Shown piece by piece: positions 9,501 to 15,966 of a stretch of DNA of 32,803 nucleotides. The notes under the pieces were generated by a model that was given only the letters and a program-made list of their open reading frames with translations, ran no database searches and was not told where the DNA came from. Numbering within the stretch: position 1 is the first letter of the stretch; each line of letters starts with the position of its first letter. This DNA is from Acidobacteriota bacterium. GTDB taxonomy: Bacteria > Acidobacteriota > Vicinamibacteria > Vicinamibacterales > UBA2999. A program made the translations under genes and the position numbers. The DNA lies in contig JAQBVV010000021.1 of assembly GCA_027622905.1 (NCBI GenBank), forward strand, positions 1-32,803, read 5' to 3'.

Positions 9501-9900
9501 CACGTCGACGATGCGACGAGCGGCATCGGGAGTGCTCCGGCTGGACGAGGCGTTGGCGGCTTCGGTGGAGCGGACCGCGACCGAGGTGGCCGATGCGGCA
9601 GTGGAGTTCTACCGTGCGATCTCTGGACGGAGCGATGTCCGCGCGTTGTACGCGGCCGGCCCGCCGCTCCATGAAGTTCCCTTCACGGCGCATCTGGATG
9701 GCGTGGGTGTGCGCGGGACCATCGACTGTCTGATTCGGACGGCTCCCAGTGAGATCGCCGTCCTCGAGTTCAAGACCGGCCGCCCGCGCATCGAGCACAG
9801 GGCTCAGCTGGAGGTCTACCGCAAGGCTGCCGAGCGTCTGTTCCCGGGCTTCTCGGTTGACGCGCGCCTCGTCTACGCGGAGGCACCTGCAGCTGGCTGA
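6493..9900 (+). CDS. addA: AddA-like UvrD-family helicase-nuclease
   Basis: This 1135-residue partner subunit of the AddAB-type complex unwinds DNA with ATP and cuts it with its C-terminal nuclease. Visible motifs: Walker A ASAGTGKT (42-49), AITFTRKAAAEM, DEFQDT (402-407), VGDRKQSIYGFRDAD (441-455), TVHAAKGLEF (about 777-786) and YVALSRARDRLY (helicase motif VI). The nuclease has H990, D1078, E1092-x-K1094, Q1105 and Y1109, a complete RecB-type set. TTG 6493 is chosen because GGAAGGA lies 5 bases upstream; GTG 6541 is a later alternative. The start overlaps addB by 14 bases, so translation is probably coupled. A run of eight G at 7293-7300 lies in frame. Confidence 0.92.
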   Translation: MATTSLPLPFDGPGDAVTGTGGVDDAARAHAVNPRFNVALEASAGTGKTRVLVDRYINLLRAGVDPSNILAITFTRKAAAEMRERIMGTLRTAAERGEFTPARWLELRERTGDISISTIDAFCLSLLREFPLEADLDPAFSVADETELPRLVDEALDRALRACRAVARNDENVALAFSQLGERRARAGLTGLLQRRIVAPGILSTYLASAGDADLNVVSASRRAAAALVGVCESMPGGLEGFLESGPSAPAFLLLARGLRQLRLSVAGGVPLEPAVVQTVFSRAREHFLTQDGKHRRMSPYPKVAFSSESDWRAHKERVVDNAPAVLRASDAARCDLNVLVSRGIWRMYRIAEAEYRRTLDAHAILDFSDLLLRALELLRRMDDFAQSRYRLESRYHHVLVDEFQDTSRAQWELVSLLIQSWGEGAGLAHTGPLQPSIFIVGDRKQSIYGFRDADVSVLREAARHLQGLRPHGQVRHTISRSFRAAAPLLAFINDVCHDIEKVPDRADAFEYADADRFPVDAAAVADADEALGLVVGETAEACAAMTASEIVRLISTSATVRDRETGVARAIRAGDIGILFRTRESHREFEAALADVNVRSYVYKGLGFFDADEIKDVLALVRYLADPASDLCAAALMRSRFFGVSDEALRRLAPNLSGALLADAPPSGLSALDVDDRHVLEEARQATMRWRGLVDRVPAAELVDQILSESAYAFELRGARFDQARENLKKIRSLMRRTQNRGFGTLARLAAHLSRLAVGDDANAAIDALDAVNLMTVHAAKGLEFPVVFVVNLARGTGGRRDPVRVTADPSGEGGSVAVGDFQSEADDDLATREREETKRLLYVALSRARDRLYLGTVLKAGRMSMARGSLGEVLPVSLSSQFETAAGGAGWRASSGRVHRFRTCVSRTSQNVASNGPDAAGRVVEPQVQPVEPADDFSVLVPVTDESQPAVASADPSRGRTPEAGRERGGARRAEHGHSDRVVGTLVHRMIQRFGLDLSGDTSTMRRAASGVLRLDEALAASVERTATEVADAAVEFYRAISGRSDVRALYAAGPPLHEVPFTAHLDGVGVRGTIDCLIRTAPSEIAVLEFKTGRPRIEHRAQLEVYRKAAERLFPGFSVDARLVYAEAPAAG

Positions 9901-9924
9901 CGCTGGTCCGTTCCTTTTTGGTGC

Positions 9925-9966
9925 GCGCCCGCGGCGGCTGGCCGACGGGAGGTAAATCGCGGGCGC
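9925..9966 (+). terminator. Inverted repeat downstream of addA
   Basis: GCGCCCGCG (9925-9933) and CGCGGGCGC (9958-9966) are perfect 9-base complements with a 24-base loop, starting 25 bases after the addA stop. No strong T-run follows (only TTCTC), so intrinsic termination would be weak. It could instead stabilise the transcript. Confidence 0.35.
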
Positions 9967-10063
9967 TTCTCGGAAAATGCGCTGCGCGGGTGCCCGAATG
10001 CGCCAGCAGCCCGTTTTTCAGCGCAATTGGAGGTCAAAAGACCGGCATCACGTGACTTCTGCA

Positions 10064-10093
10064 TTGCGCCGCCTGGAATCCATCTCCTACAAT
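10064..10093 (+). promoter_or_regulatory. Sigma70-like promoter for the zinc-ribbon gene
   Basis: TTGCGC (10064-10069) and TACAAT (10088-10093) are 18 bases apart, about 40 bases before the TTG start at 10136. This fits a new transcription unit starting after the hairpin downstream of addA. Confidence 0.5.
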
Positions 10094-10135
10094 CAATCGG
10101 TCAGGACGCGCCGGCGTTCAGTAAGGGAGTGGCTT

Positions 10136-10381
10136 TTGACGACAGAACAGGAGACGCGCGTGGCGCTGACTTGCGCAAGCTGCGGAAACGATCAGAATTT
10201 TCTGGTGAAGACGCTTCAAATGCATGTTGTGCACCTGGACGACTCACGAGTCGAGGTGTCCGAAGAGGGTCGGCCGGCAGTGCTCGAGGTGCTCTGTGAT
10301 GAGTGCGAGAACCCGTTGCAGCTCGAGGATATGGACGCAGGCATTCGTCGGGAACTCCTGCTGACGATCGGCGCTCGATAG
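10136..10381 (+). CDS. Small zinc-ribbon protein, 81 aa
   Basis: The product carries two CxxC knuckles, LTCASCGN near residues 12-15 and CDEC near 62-65, separated by about 45 residues. This spacing is expected of a small zinc ribbon. The region between is beta-rich (FLVKTLQMHVVHLDDSRVEV). TTG 10136 is favoured by AAGGGAG at 10123-10129, 6 bases upstream; a GTG nine codons later is possible. Such proteins may bind nucleic acid or act as adaptors, but no specific function can be read from this sequence. The neighbour downstream also has a CxxC-type zinc module. Confidence 0.75.
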   Translation: MTTEQETRVALTCASCGNDQNFLVKTLQMHVVHLDDSRVEVSEEGRPAVLEVLCDECENPLQLEDMDAGIRRELLLTIGAR

Positions 10382-10465
10382 TCCCACCCGGGCGGTCGGT
10401 TCGTTCCGCCGCTGAGCTCGCTCATACATCCGGCAGGTCGTTCGGCGGCTGCCGTCCGTTGGACA

Positions 10466-10494
10466 TTGACATCTCCGTGTACCGCTCCTAAGGT
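10466..10494 (+). promoter_or_regulatory. Promoter giving a near-leaderless transcript
   Basis: TTGACA (10466-10471) is a perfect -35, with TAAGGT (10489-10494) 17 bases away as a partial -10. The start site would fall near 10501, only a few bases before ATG 10506. If so, AAGG at 10490-10493 would lie upstream of the transcript and could not act as ribosome binding site for the TTG at 10500. Confidence 0.45.
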
Positions 10495-10505
10495 TACGCT
10501 TGCTT

Positions 10506-10961
10506 ATGCGGGGTGGGACGTTTCGTTCGTTCGGCGCGGGTTCGGTGGCCGTTGCTCCCGACGTGGACCGTGGTTTCGAGGCTCGCTGCTTCGCCGATGA
10601 GGTCGTCGTCGACTTTCCGTCGGTCGCGCCAGCGGTCGACCGCATGCGAAGCGCGTTTCTCCTGGAAGAGCGATACGCGGCGCTGAGCGCCGCCGTCACT
10701 GTCACACGCCGAGAAGCGAATGATGGCGCGGTCGTTCCGCTGGAAGTATCGGTGCGCTGCACGTGCGTCGACTGTGGCGGACGCGGCGAGGCGTGGACCG
10801 AGCGCTGTGCCCGCTGTCAGGGCAGCGGCCTGGTGTTTCAATCGCACCACGTGCAGGTCGCGGTGCCGGCAGGCGTCGCAGAGGGTGCCTGCTTCAGCTT
10901 CACCATCACTCCCCGCCACAACCTGCCGACTCGCGTCGACCTTCGAGTGCTCATCACGTAG
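10506..10961 (+). CDS. DnaJ-like zinc-finger protein lacking a J domain
   Basis: Residues 87-108 contain two copies of the DnaJ zinc-finger repeat: CVDCGGRG (87-94) and CARCQGSG (101-108). They are followed by HHVQVAVPAGVAEGACF, which resembles the start of the DnaJ C-terminal substrate-binding domain (the VxIPxGVxxG region). There is no J domain and no HPD motif, and DnaJ has four such repeats rather than two. So it may hold one zinc and bind unfolded protein without driving DnaK. The N-terminal ~80 residues match nothing I know. The start is ATG 10506; TTG 10500 is in frame and is the alternative. The next gene follows 8 bases later. Confidence 0.75.
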   Translation: MRGGTFRSFGAGSVAVAPDVDRGFEARCFADEVVVDFPSVAPAVDRMRSAFLLEERYAALSAAVTVTRREANDGAVVPLEVSVRCTCVDCGGRGEAWTERCARCQGSGLVFQSHHVQVAVPAGVAEGACFSFTITPRHNLPTRVDLRVLIT

Positions 10962-10969
10962 AGGCCTTT

Positions 10970-11377
10970 GTGGGTCGTCACGTCCGACTTCTTGGCATTC
11001 TTGTCTGGCTGTGGGGAGCGCTGGGCGGGTTGGTTGGGGTGTCGATGTTGCTGCTGGCAGACGGCGCGCTCGCGCTCTCGGAGCAGGCCGACAGCGAGCG
11101 GCTGTTGCTTGCGACGGGCATCTCCGCCGCGGTTTTTGCGTCGATCGGCGTATTCGCGCTGCTGTGGGGCCTGGTTCACATCTGGACGTCTGCGCTGCTG
11201 CATCGCCGCGCAGGCGCGGGTCGTGTGCTGATGCTGGGGCTCGGCCTGGTCAACATTCTCGTATTTCCGTTCGGCACGGGGCTGGGCGTCTACGCATTCT
11301 GGGTGCTGCTGACCCACGAAGGGCGCGAGCTGTTTCAGGTGGGGGGCGTACCGCCGTCCGAGTCCGCGCTACCATAG
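10970..11377 (+). CDS. Small integral membrane protein, three helices
   Basis: This 135-residue protein has three hydrophobic segments of about 22-28 residues: LLGILVWLWGALGGLVGVSM, then around ISAAVFASIGVFALLWGLV, and around VLMLGLGLVNILVFPFGTG. It ends with a soluble tail after YAFWVLLTHEGRELF, a pattern seen in several small uncharacterised inner-membrane proteins. GTG 10970 follows GAGG by 5 bases. The gene begins 8 bases after the DnaJ-like gene and ends 10 bases before mrp, so the three are probably co-transcribed. No function can be assigned. Confidence 0.75.
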   Translation: MGRHVRLLGILVWLWGALGGLVGVSMLLLADGALALSEQADSERLLLATGISAAVFASIGVFALLWGLVHIWTSALLHRRAGAGRVLMLGLGLVNILVFPFGTGLGVYAFWVLLTHEGRELFQVGGVPPSESALP

Positions 11378-11387
11378 TGGATTGCCT

Positions 11388-12488
11388 ATGACTGTTACCC
11401 CTGATCACGCAGCAGTGCTCGACGCGCTGAAGGTTGTCGTCGATCCCGATCTCCGTCGGGATATCGTCTCGCTTGGCTTCGTGAAGGATGTCACGATCGA
11501 TTCGGGCCGTGTGTCGTTCACGATCGAGCTGACCACGCCGGCGTGTCCGGTGAAGGACCAGCTTCGCGATCAGGCGGCTGCCGCCGTTCGCGCCCTGCCA
11601 GGCGTCGTGGACGTGACGGTGCAGATGGCCGCCAACGTGCGGTCGGTGTCGATGCCGGAAACAGGACGCACGCCGTTGCCGGGCGTCAAGAACGTGATCG
11701 CGGTCGGTGCCGGCAAGGGCGGTGTTGGCAAGACGACCGTGTCGGTGAACCTGGCCCTGACGCTCGCCAAGTGCGGCAGCCGGGTGGGCATCCTCGACGG
11801 AGATATGTACGGGCCCAATGTGCCCATCATGCTCGGGTTGAGCACGCAGTTGGAGACAGACGGGAAGCAGATCGTGCCGGCGGAAAAATTCGGGATCCAG
11901 GTGGTCTCGATGGGGTTTCTCACGAAGGATGACGCGGCCGTGATGTGGCGCGGTCCGATGCTGCACGGTGCCGTGCAGCAGTTCTTTCGCGACGTGGCGT
12001 GGAAGGACCTGGACTACCTGATCGTCGATATGCCGCCAGGGACCGGCGATGTGGCGCTGAGCCTCAGCCAGACGGTTCCGGTCGCGGGGGCGATTCTGGT
12101 CACCACGCCGCAGCAGGTCTCGCTGGCGGATACGAAGCGCGCGATCAGGATGTACCAGAAGCTCAATATTCAGCCAATCGGGCTGGTTGAGAACATGAGC
12201 TACTACGCGTGCACCAATTGCCATTACGAAGCCGACATCTTCGGGCACGGCGGCGGCGAAGCGCTCGCCGCGGAAATGGAAGTGCCGTTTCTGGGACGGG
12301 TGCCGATGTATCAGCCGATACGCGAGGGGAGCGATGCGGGAGTGCCCTTGATCAACAGTGAACCTGATTCGCCGGCCGGCCGAGCGTTCCTGGCGGTTGC
12401 CGAGGGTGCCGCCGCGCAGATCTCGATCGCGGCGCACAGGGCGGTGGAGGCGAATAAGGGGAAGATTCCCCTTATGCAGGTTCGGTAG
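11388..12488 (+). CDS. mrp: Mrp/ApbC iron-sulfur cluster carrier ATPase
   Basis: This cytoplasmic P-loop protein of 366 residues carries and transfers Fe-S clusters to apoproteins. The N-terminal DUF59/MIP18-like domain spans about 5-85 (VVDPDLRRDIVSLGFV, TTPACPVKDQ). The ATPase domain has the deviant Walker A GKGGVGKT (109-116), DMPPGTGDV (switch/Walker B region) and C275-x2-C278 in the YYACTNCHYEADIFG segment, the cluster-bridging cysteines of the family. Length and order match typical Mrp. ATG 11388 is preferred; TTG 11382 is in frame. It ends in a 17-base tail-to-tail overlap with apbE, and an inverted repeat covers that overlap. Its place near zinc and redox proteins is suggestive only. 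Confidence 0.95.
   Translation: MTVTPDHAAVLDALKVVVDPDLRRDIVSLGFVKDVTIDSGRVSFTIELTTPACPVKDQLRDQAAAAVRALPGVVDVTVQMAANVRSVSMPETGRTPLPGVKNVIAVGAGKGGVGKTTVSVNLALTLAKCGSRVGILDGDMYGPNVPIMLGLSTQLETDGKQIVPAEKFGIQVVSMGFLTKDDAAVMWRGPMLHGAVQQFFRDVAWKDLDYLIVDMPPGTGDVALSLSQTVPVAGAILVTTPQQVSLADTKRAIRMYQKLNIQPIGLVENMSYYACTNCHYEADIFGHGGGEALAAEMEVPFLGRVPMYQPIREGSDAGVPLINSEPDSPAGRAFLAVAEGAAAQISIAAHRAVEANKGKIPLMQVR
12454..12475. terminator. Inverted repeat within the mrp/apbE 3' overlap
   Basis: ATAAGGGGAA (12454-12463) and TTCCCCTTAT (12466-12475) are perfect 10-base complements around GA. The element lies in the last codons of mrp and includes the TAA stop of apbE, so it would form in both transcripts. It is placed where a bidirectional terminator is needed, but no T-run follows on either strand. 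Confidence 0.45.
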
Positions 12489-13488
12489 TCGTCGGCGACA
12501 ACGTCCGACGGAACGCCTCGGTCATCTCGATGCGCACGGTCCCTTGCGCCGGTATCAGGTAACAGGCGGCGATATTTCGACTGTTGGCCCACCGCATGCC
12601 CTCTTCGGGCCCCATGACATAGAGCGCCGTGGACAGCGCGTCGGCCGCCAGACCGCGCTCGTGCCACACGGTGACAGCACCGGCAAACGGAGCGGGACGG
12701 CCCGTTCGAGGGTCGAGGACGTGTCCGACTCGCGTGCCGCCGGCATCCAGGTCCCGTTCGGATCCAGCGGTGGTGGCGAGCGATCCCTCCGCCATCTTGA
12801 CCCAGAGGACGGACTGATCACGCCGGTGCGGGTGGGCAACGCCGACGGACCAGCCGTCGCCTTGTGGGGCGCGGCCACCCACGGCGATCTGGCCGCCGAT
12901 GTCGACCATCCACGGACCGTCGCCGAGCAGTGTGGCCACTCGATCCAGCGCCTCGCCCTTCCCGAAGGCGCCCACGTCTACCGTGACCTCGGCGCGCCGC
13001 GTCAACGTACAGCGCTCGCGATCGAATTCGAGTAACGCCAGGCCGGACGACGCCAGTGCCGCGAGACGAGTCTCATCCGAGGGGACCGATCCTTCACCGT
13101 GGATGTCCCAGGCGGCGAGGAGCCGTCCGATCGCGGGATCGAATGCTCCACCGGTAGCACGGGACCATTCCCACACCTGTCCAAACATCTGGCAGAGGCG
13201 CGGCGCTGCCGTCCAGGCACGGTCGACCGGATGTCGGTTGAGTGCCGAGATTCGGCTCGAGTCGCGCCACGTGCTCAACTCTGCCTCGGCATCCTCGATG
13301 GTCCTCAGCGCCGACTCGAGCGTCGCGAGCCCGTGGTCGTGCGTGTCGGCGTAGGCCGACAGCCGGGCTCGGGTACCCATCAGATAGACATCGCGCGATA
13401 CGAGCACCGACGCGGAGTCATCGGCAGAGACGGCCACGCAGCCCGCCAGTACGAGGAGCGCAGCGGTCCTCAGCATGCGAGGAGTCAT
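12472..13488 (-). CDS. apbE: FAD:protein FMN transferase (ApbE), lipoprotein
   Basis: ApbE transfers FMN from FAD to a threonine or serine of exported flavoproteins. The 338-residue product begins at ATG 13488, overlapping the previous stop by 4 bases (ATGA). Its N-terminus MTPRMLRTAALLVLAGC is a lipoprotein signal with the cysteine at 17. Family features seen: DVYLMGTRARL, FDPAIGRLLAAWDIHG, VDVGAFGKGEALD (flavin/Mg region), MVDIGGQIAVGG, and AADALSTALYVMG with the conserved Asp. Its likely client is encoded two genes upstream (13940-14500), making this a self-contained flavinylation operon. The gene meets mrp tail to tail with a 17-base overlap. Confidence 0.95.
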   Translation of the reverse strand: MTPRMLRTAALLVLAGCVAVSADDSASVLVSRDVYLMGTRARLSAYADTHDHGLATLESALRTIEDAEAELSTWRDSSRISALNRHPVDRAWTAAPRLCQMFGQVWEWSRATGGAFDPAIGRLLAAWDIHGEGSVPSDETRLAALASSGLALLEFDRERCTLTRRAEVTVDVGAFGKGEALDRVATLLGDGPWMVDIGGQIAVGGRAPQGDGWSVGVAHPHRRDQSVLWVKMAEGSLATTAGSERDLDAGGTRVGHVLDPRTGRPAPFAGAVTVWHERGLAADALSTALYVMGPEEGMRWANSRNIAACYLIPAQGTVRIEMTEAFRRTLSPTTTEPA

Positions 13489-13943
13489 GCCACTTCGCGA
13501 GCGATGGGCAGCGGCCGGTAGCGGGCAAGCTTCGCGCTGATGATCAGGTGTGCGGCGTAGACCATCGTGAACACCGCACCGCTTGCCACGTGGACCACGA
13601 CCAGTGCCTGGAGCCATGCGTCGCTCGTCGAGACCTGGAGGAGGTAGCCGGAGATGACCATCGCCGCGAACAGGCCGAGCGAGGTCAGGCCGGAGCGTCG
13701 GTTGGGTATGCGTGACGCGCCGAGCTTCTTCATCACGTGCGAGTTGAAGATGATGCCGAAAATCAGGATGAAGGCTGGCGATGCCACGACGTGCAGGCTC
13801 AGCATCGACGTCTGCCAGGGATGATTCACGACCGCAAAGGGGTCGCCGTTCTGCATCGCGTATTTCATCCAGAGGTACGCGAACCCGGTGACGATGACGA
13901 CCAGCGACAGCGTGTTGAACGTCCACCGTTCCCAGCGCTTCAT
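13485..13943 (-). CDS. Four-helix membrane protein with paired His (DUF4405-like)
   Basis: The 152-residue protein has four hydrophobic segments (about 8-30, 48-70, 86-104, 110-133). Histidines lie in pairs on helix 2 (H51 and H69) and on helix 4 (H118 and H132). This is the arrangement expected for two stacked b-type hemes ligated between two helices, as in small cytochrome b and DUF4405-type proteins. It probably moves electrons from quinol across the inner membrane to the FMN-binding protein. It overlaps both neighbours by 4 bases (ATGA), so its translation is tightly coupled with the FMN protein and ApbE. Heme binding is inferred from residue placement only. Confidence 0.8.
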   Translation of the reverse strand: MKRWERWTFNTLSLVVIVTGFAYLWMKYAMQNGDPFAVVNHPWQTSMLSLHVVASPAFILIFGIIFNSHVMKKLGASRIPNRRSGLTSLGLFAAMVISGYLLQVSTSDAWLQALVVVHVASGAVFTMVYAAHLIISAKLARYRPLPIAREVA

Positions 13944-14500
13944 TGCCCATCTCCGACACCGCGTAGCACTTCGTCGATTGCGAGGGTGCGTCGCACTGCG
14001 CTGTTGGCCGCCCGTGCTGTCAGCGTGGCCCCCGCGATCGGCCGAATCGCGCGGTCAACGGCAAGATCGTCACCAAGTCCGTGCCCTCGGTACTGGTCAA
14101 GCCACGCCTCGGGCGCAAGGTACTCGGGAGGTTCGAGGAACGCGGTGACGTCGATCCGCAACACGCGCCCCTGCGCGTCGAGCGAGATCAGCAGGCTTTC
14201 TCTCTTGGTCCTCACCGTGTGGGTGTCCACGTAAGCCCGTCCCACAGCCTGACCGTTCTCGGTGGCGACGTACCTGGCGACCAGAGGCGAGGGCGGGTCC
14301 GCCCCTGCTCTGGACTCGACCCGTTGCATCTGATCCGGCGTCAGAAACACCCGTTCGGCCCTGACTTCCGCATCGCCGTAGACCGCTGCCAGCGCCTCTT
14401 CGCGACTCAGCGCCTGCGCGGCGACAGGCCAAGGCCAGAGGCCCGAGGCGGCCAGACCCACACCGAGCGTCAGGAGACCGCGAGTCAGTGCGCCCTGCAT
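13940..14500 (-). CDS. Exported FMN-binding domain protein (ApbE client)
   Basis: The 186-residue product has an N-terminal signal peptide (residues 1-29, ending PVAAQA). It is followed by an FMN-binding domain like those of RnfG and NqrC: YVATENGQAVGRAYVDT, then ISLDAQGRVLRIDVTAFLEP, and the C-terminal IAGATLTARAANSAVRRTL. The GAT core (T159) is the probable covalent FMN site. The usual Ser/Thr before the Gly is Ala here and the upstream Asp is Arg, so the site is slightly off consensus. The gene starts 2 bases after the porin stop and overlaps the next gene by 4. It is likely a periplasmic electron carrier between the His-rich membrane protein and an outer acceptor. Confidence 0.88.
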   Translation of the reverse strand: MQGALTRGLLTLGVGLAASGLWPWPVAAQALSREEALAAVYGDAEVRAERVFLTPDQMQRVESRAGADPPSPLVARYVATENGQAVGRAYVDTHTVRTKRESLLISLDAQGRVLRIDVTAFLEPPEYLAPEAWLDQYRGHGLGDDLAVDRAIRPIAGATLTARAANSAVRRTLAIDEVLRGVGDGQ

Positions 14501-14502
14501 GC

Positions 14503-15837
14503 CTAGAACGCGTACCCGAGGTTGACGTTGAACTGATTGCGGCCGGTGCCGGCTTCGTTCGTGACCCATTGGTAGTCGGTCTTGATGGCCACGTTCGGAA
14601 TCGGCTTCAATTCGATGCCGAGCGTCCTGAGAACACCATCGCGCGCGAGGTCGCGCACAAAGCCTCCAGGGACACGGTGCTGCGTATCGATCCGCTCGTA
14701 GCGCGCGTAGGGTGAGAGGGCGACGGGCGTCATGACTTGAGAGAGCAGGTTGTAGCTTGCCTGGAGGTACCCGCCCTGCATCGTTTCGGCGACAGGGGAA
14801 CCTGCGGGGAGACCAAGTGCCAGGCTCGTCTCGCCAGCGTGATCGATCGACGCCTGCGCGAACAGTGCGCGCAGGTCGAAGCCGCGCATCTGCGCCTGTC
14901 CATGCACTTCGACGACTCTGGTTCCCACGTCGAAGCGTGAGTCGTCGAGCGTGATCTGCTCCTGACCGGAACCGCCGTTGTAGAGGCCGATTCCCGCCAC
15001 GACTCCTGGGATCGGCGTGACGTCCAGGCGCCCGGAGAACGCCAGGTTTGCTGCGAGAGCCTTGCCTCCCTTCTGGCGGCCTCCGCGCAGGCCCGCCGAG
15101 GAGAATCCGGCGCCCCTCAGCCCGTTGGTCACGTAGGCGCGAAAGCTGACGATTCCAGCCGAACCCAGTACGCCGGCACCGTTCTCCCGCCATGTTGTCG
15201 GCAGGATCCGTTGCTCTGTTTCCGGTCGCTTGGCACCCGCGAAGACTGTCGGTTCGTGAAACTCGTTCACCAGCCCGAGTGGCAGCAGAATCATCCCCGC
15301 GCGCAGCGTCAGGTTGTCACTGGCCCGGAAATCGACATAGGCAAACTCGACGGAGATTTCGTTGGCGTGTTCGACCTCGATCTCCGAGTTGAACAGGAAC
15401 CTGTCGTTGAATCGGTAGCCCGCGTACAAGATATGCCGCAGGAAGTCGAGGCGTGTGGTCGGTGCGCCGCCGATGCCTGACTCGTTCTCGGCGTCGAAGT
15501 TTTCGAGCAGCATCTCCCCGTAGCCGGCGAACGAGACGCCTTCCGATGCGCGGTAGACTGCGGCAGCCGACGGAGCCAGTCCAAGGTTCCGTCGCCGTTC
15601 GTCCGTGAGCTCCTCGCGGGGGGATTCCCCGCTTCGCAGTCGCTCGAGCTCGGTGGCCAGCAGATCGATGCGGCGGATCAGCTCCTGGACTTGATCCTCT
15701 GGCGACAGCTCTGGCGGCTCAGCCTCGGCGACAACCTCCGGGTTCTGATCCGCTTGTACGGATGGCTGTTGCGCCGCCGCAGGACGAAGGAAGAGCAGAG
15801 AGACGAGTGCGGCGAGAGCGGCGAAACGGAAACGCAT
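14503..15837 (-). CDS. Outer-membrane porin with N-terminal coiled coil
   Basis: The 444-residue protein starts at ATG 15837 (GGAAGG lies 10 bases upstream) with a clear signal peptide, MRFRFAALAALVSLLFLRP then AAAQQ. A charged helical segment (about 46-85, with DQVQELIRRIDLLATELERL) looks like a coiled coil. After it comes a long run of alternating beta strands with tyrosine and aromatic ends and a C-terminal GYAF ending in Phe, the outer-membrane barrel signature. The architecture resembles phosphate-selective-porin-like families. It is first in the flavin operon, directly upstream of the FMN-binding protein. Probably it admits the substrate or terminal acceptor of that system; the identity of the solute cannot be read from sequence. 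Confidence 0.85.
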   Translation of the reverse strand: MRFRFAALAALVSLLFLRPAAAQQPSVQADQNPEVVAEAEPPELSPEDQVQELIRRIDLLATELERLRSGESPREELTDERRRNLGLAPSAAAVYRASEGVSFAGYGEMLLENFDAENESGIGGAPTTRLDFLRHILYAGYRFNDRFLFNSEIEVEHANEISVEFAYVDFRASDNLTLRAGMILLPLGLVNEFHEPTVFAGAKRPETEQRILPTTWRENGAGVLGSAGIVSFRAYVTNGLRGAGFSSAGLRGGRQKGGKALAANLAFSGRLDVTPIPGVVAGIGLYNGGSGQEQITLDDSRFDVGTRVVEVHGQAQMRGFDLRALFAQASIDHAGETSLALGLPAGSPVAETMQGGYLQASYNLLSQVMTPVALSPYARYERIDTQHRVPGGFVRDLARDGVLRTLGIELKPIPNVAIKTDYQWVTNEAGTGRNQFNVNLGYAF

Positions 15838-15859
15838 GACTTTCAGACCTTCCAAGATA

Positions 15860-15874
15860 TGAGACTGAGTCTCA
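15860..15874 (-). promoter_or_regulatory. fur box: Fur-box-like operator of the flavin operon
   Basis: TGAGACTGAGTCTCA is a dyad with TGAGAC/GTCTCA arms around TGA. It matches the 15-base Fur core TGATAATNATTATCA at the outer TGA/TCA and several inner positions; GAGA-type arms are known in natural Fur boxes. It lies between the operon promoter and the porin start, about 10 bases past the expected start site, a position where a bound repressor blocks transcription. Confidence 0.5.
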
Positions 15875-15889
15875 CTTTCAATTGGGAAG

Positions 15890-15917
15890 TCTATATCCGA
15901 CCGCTTTTGTCGGTCAA
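15890..15917 (-). promoter_or_regulatory. Promoter of the flavin operon
   Basis: On the minus strand TTGACC (15917-15912) and TATAGA (15895-15890) are 16 bases apart. The start would be near 15883, giving a leader of about 46 bases that includes the Fur-like palindrome and the GGAAGG ribosome binding site. A weaker alternative pair, TTGAAA (15881-15876) and TATCTT (15859-15854), would place the palindrome exactly in the spacer but the ribosome binding site upstream of the start. Confidence 0.5.
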
Positions 15918-15966
15918 GGGCAAAGATGGCGACCGCCCGGGAGGGTTGGAGGATAGTATCCTGGAC

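Noticed and set aside
15691-15966. Longer N-terminus for the first M16 peptidase
   Set aside because: The added frame overlaps the porin start and its promoter on the other strand, and reads arginine-rich without resembling M16.
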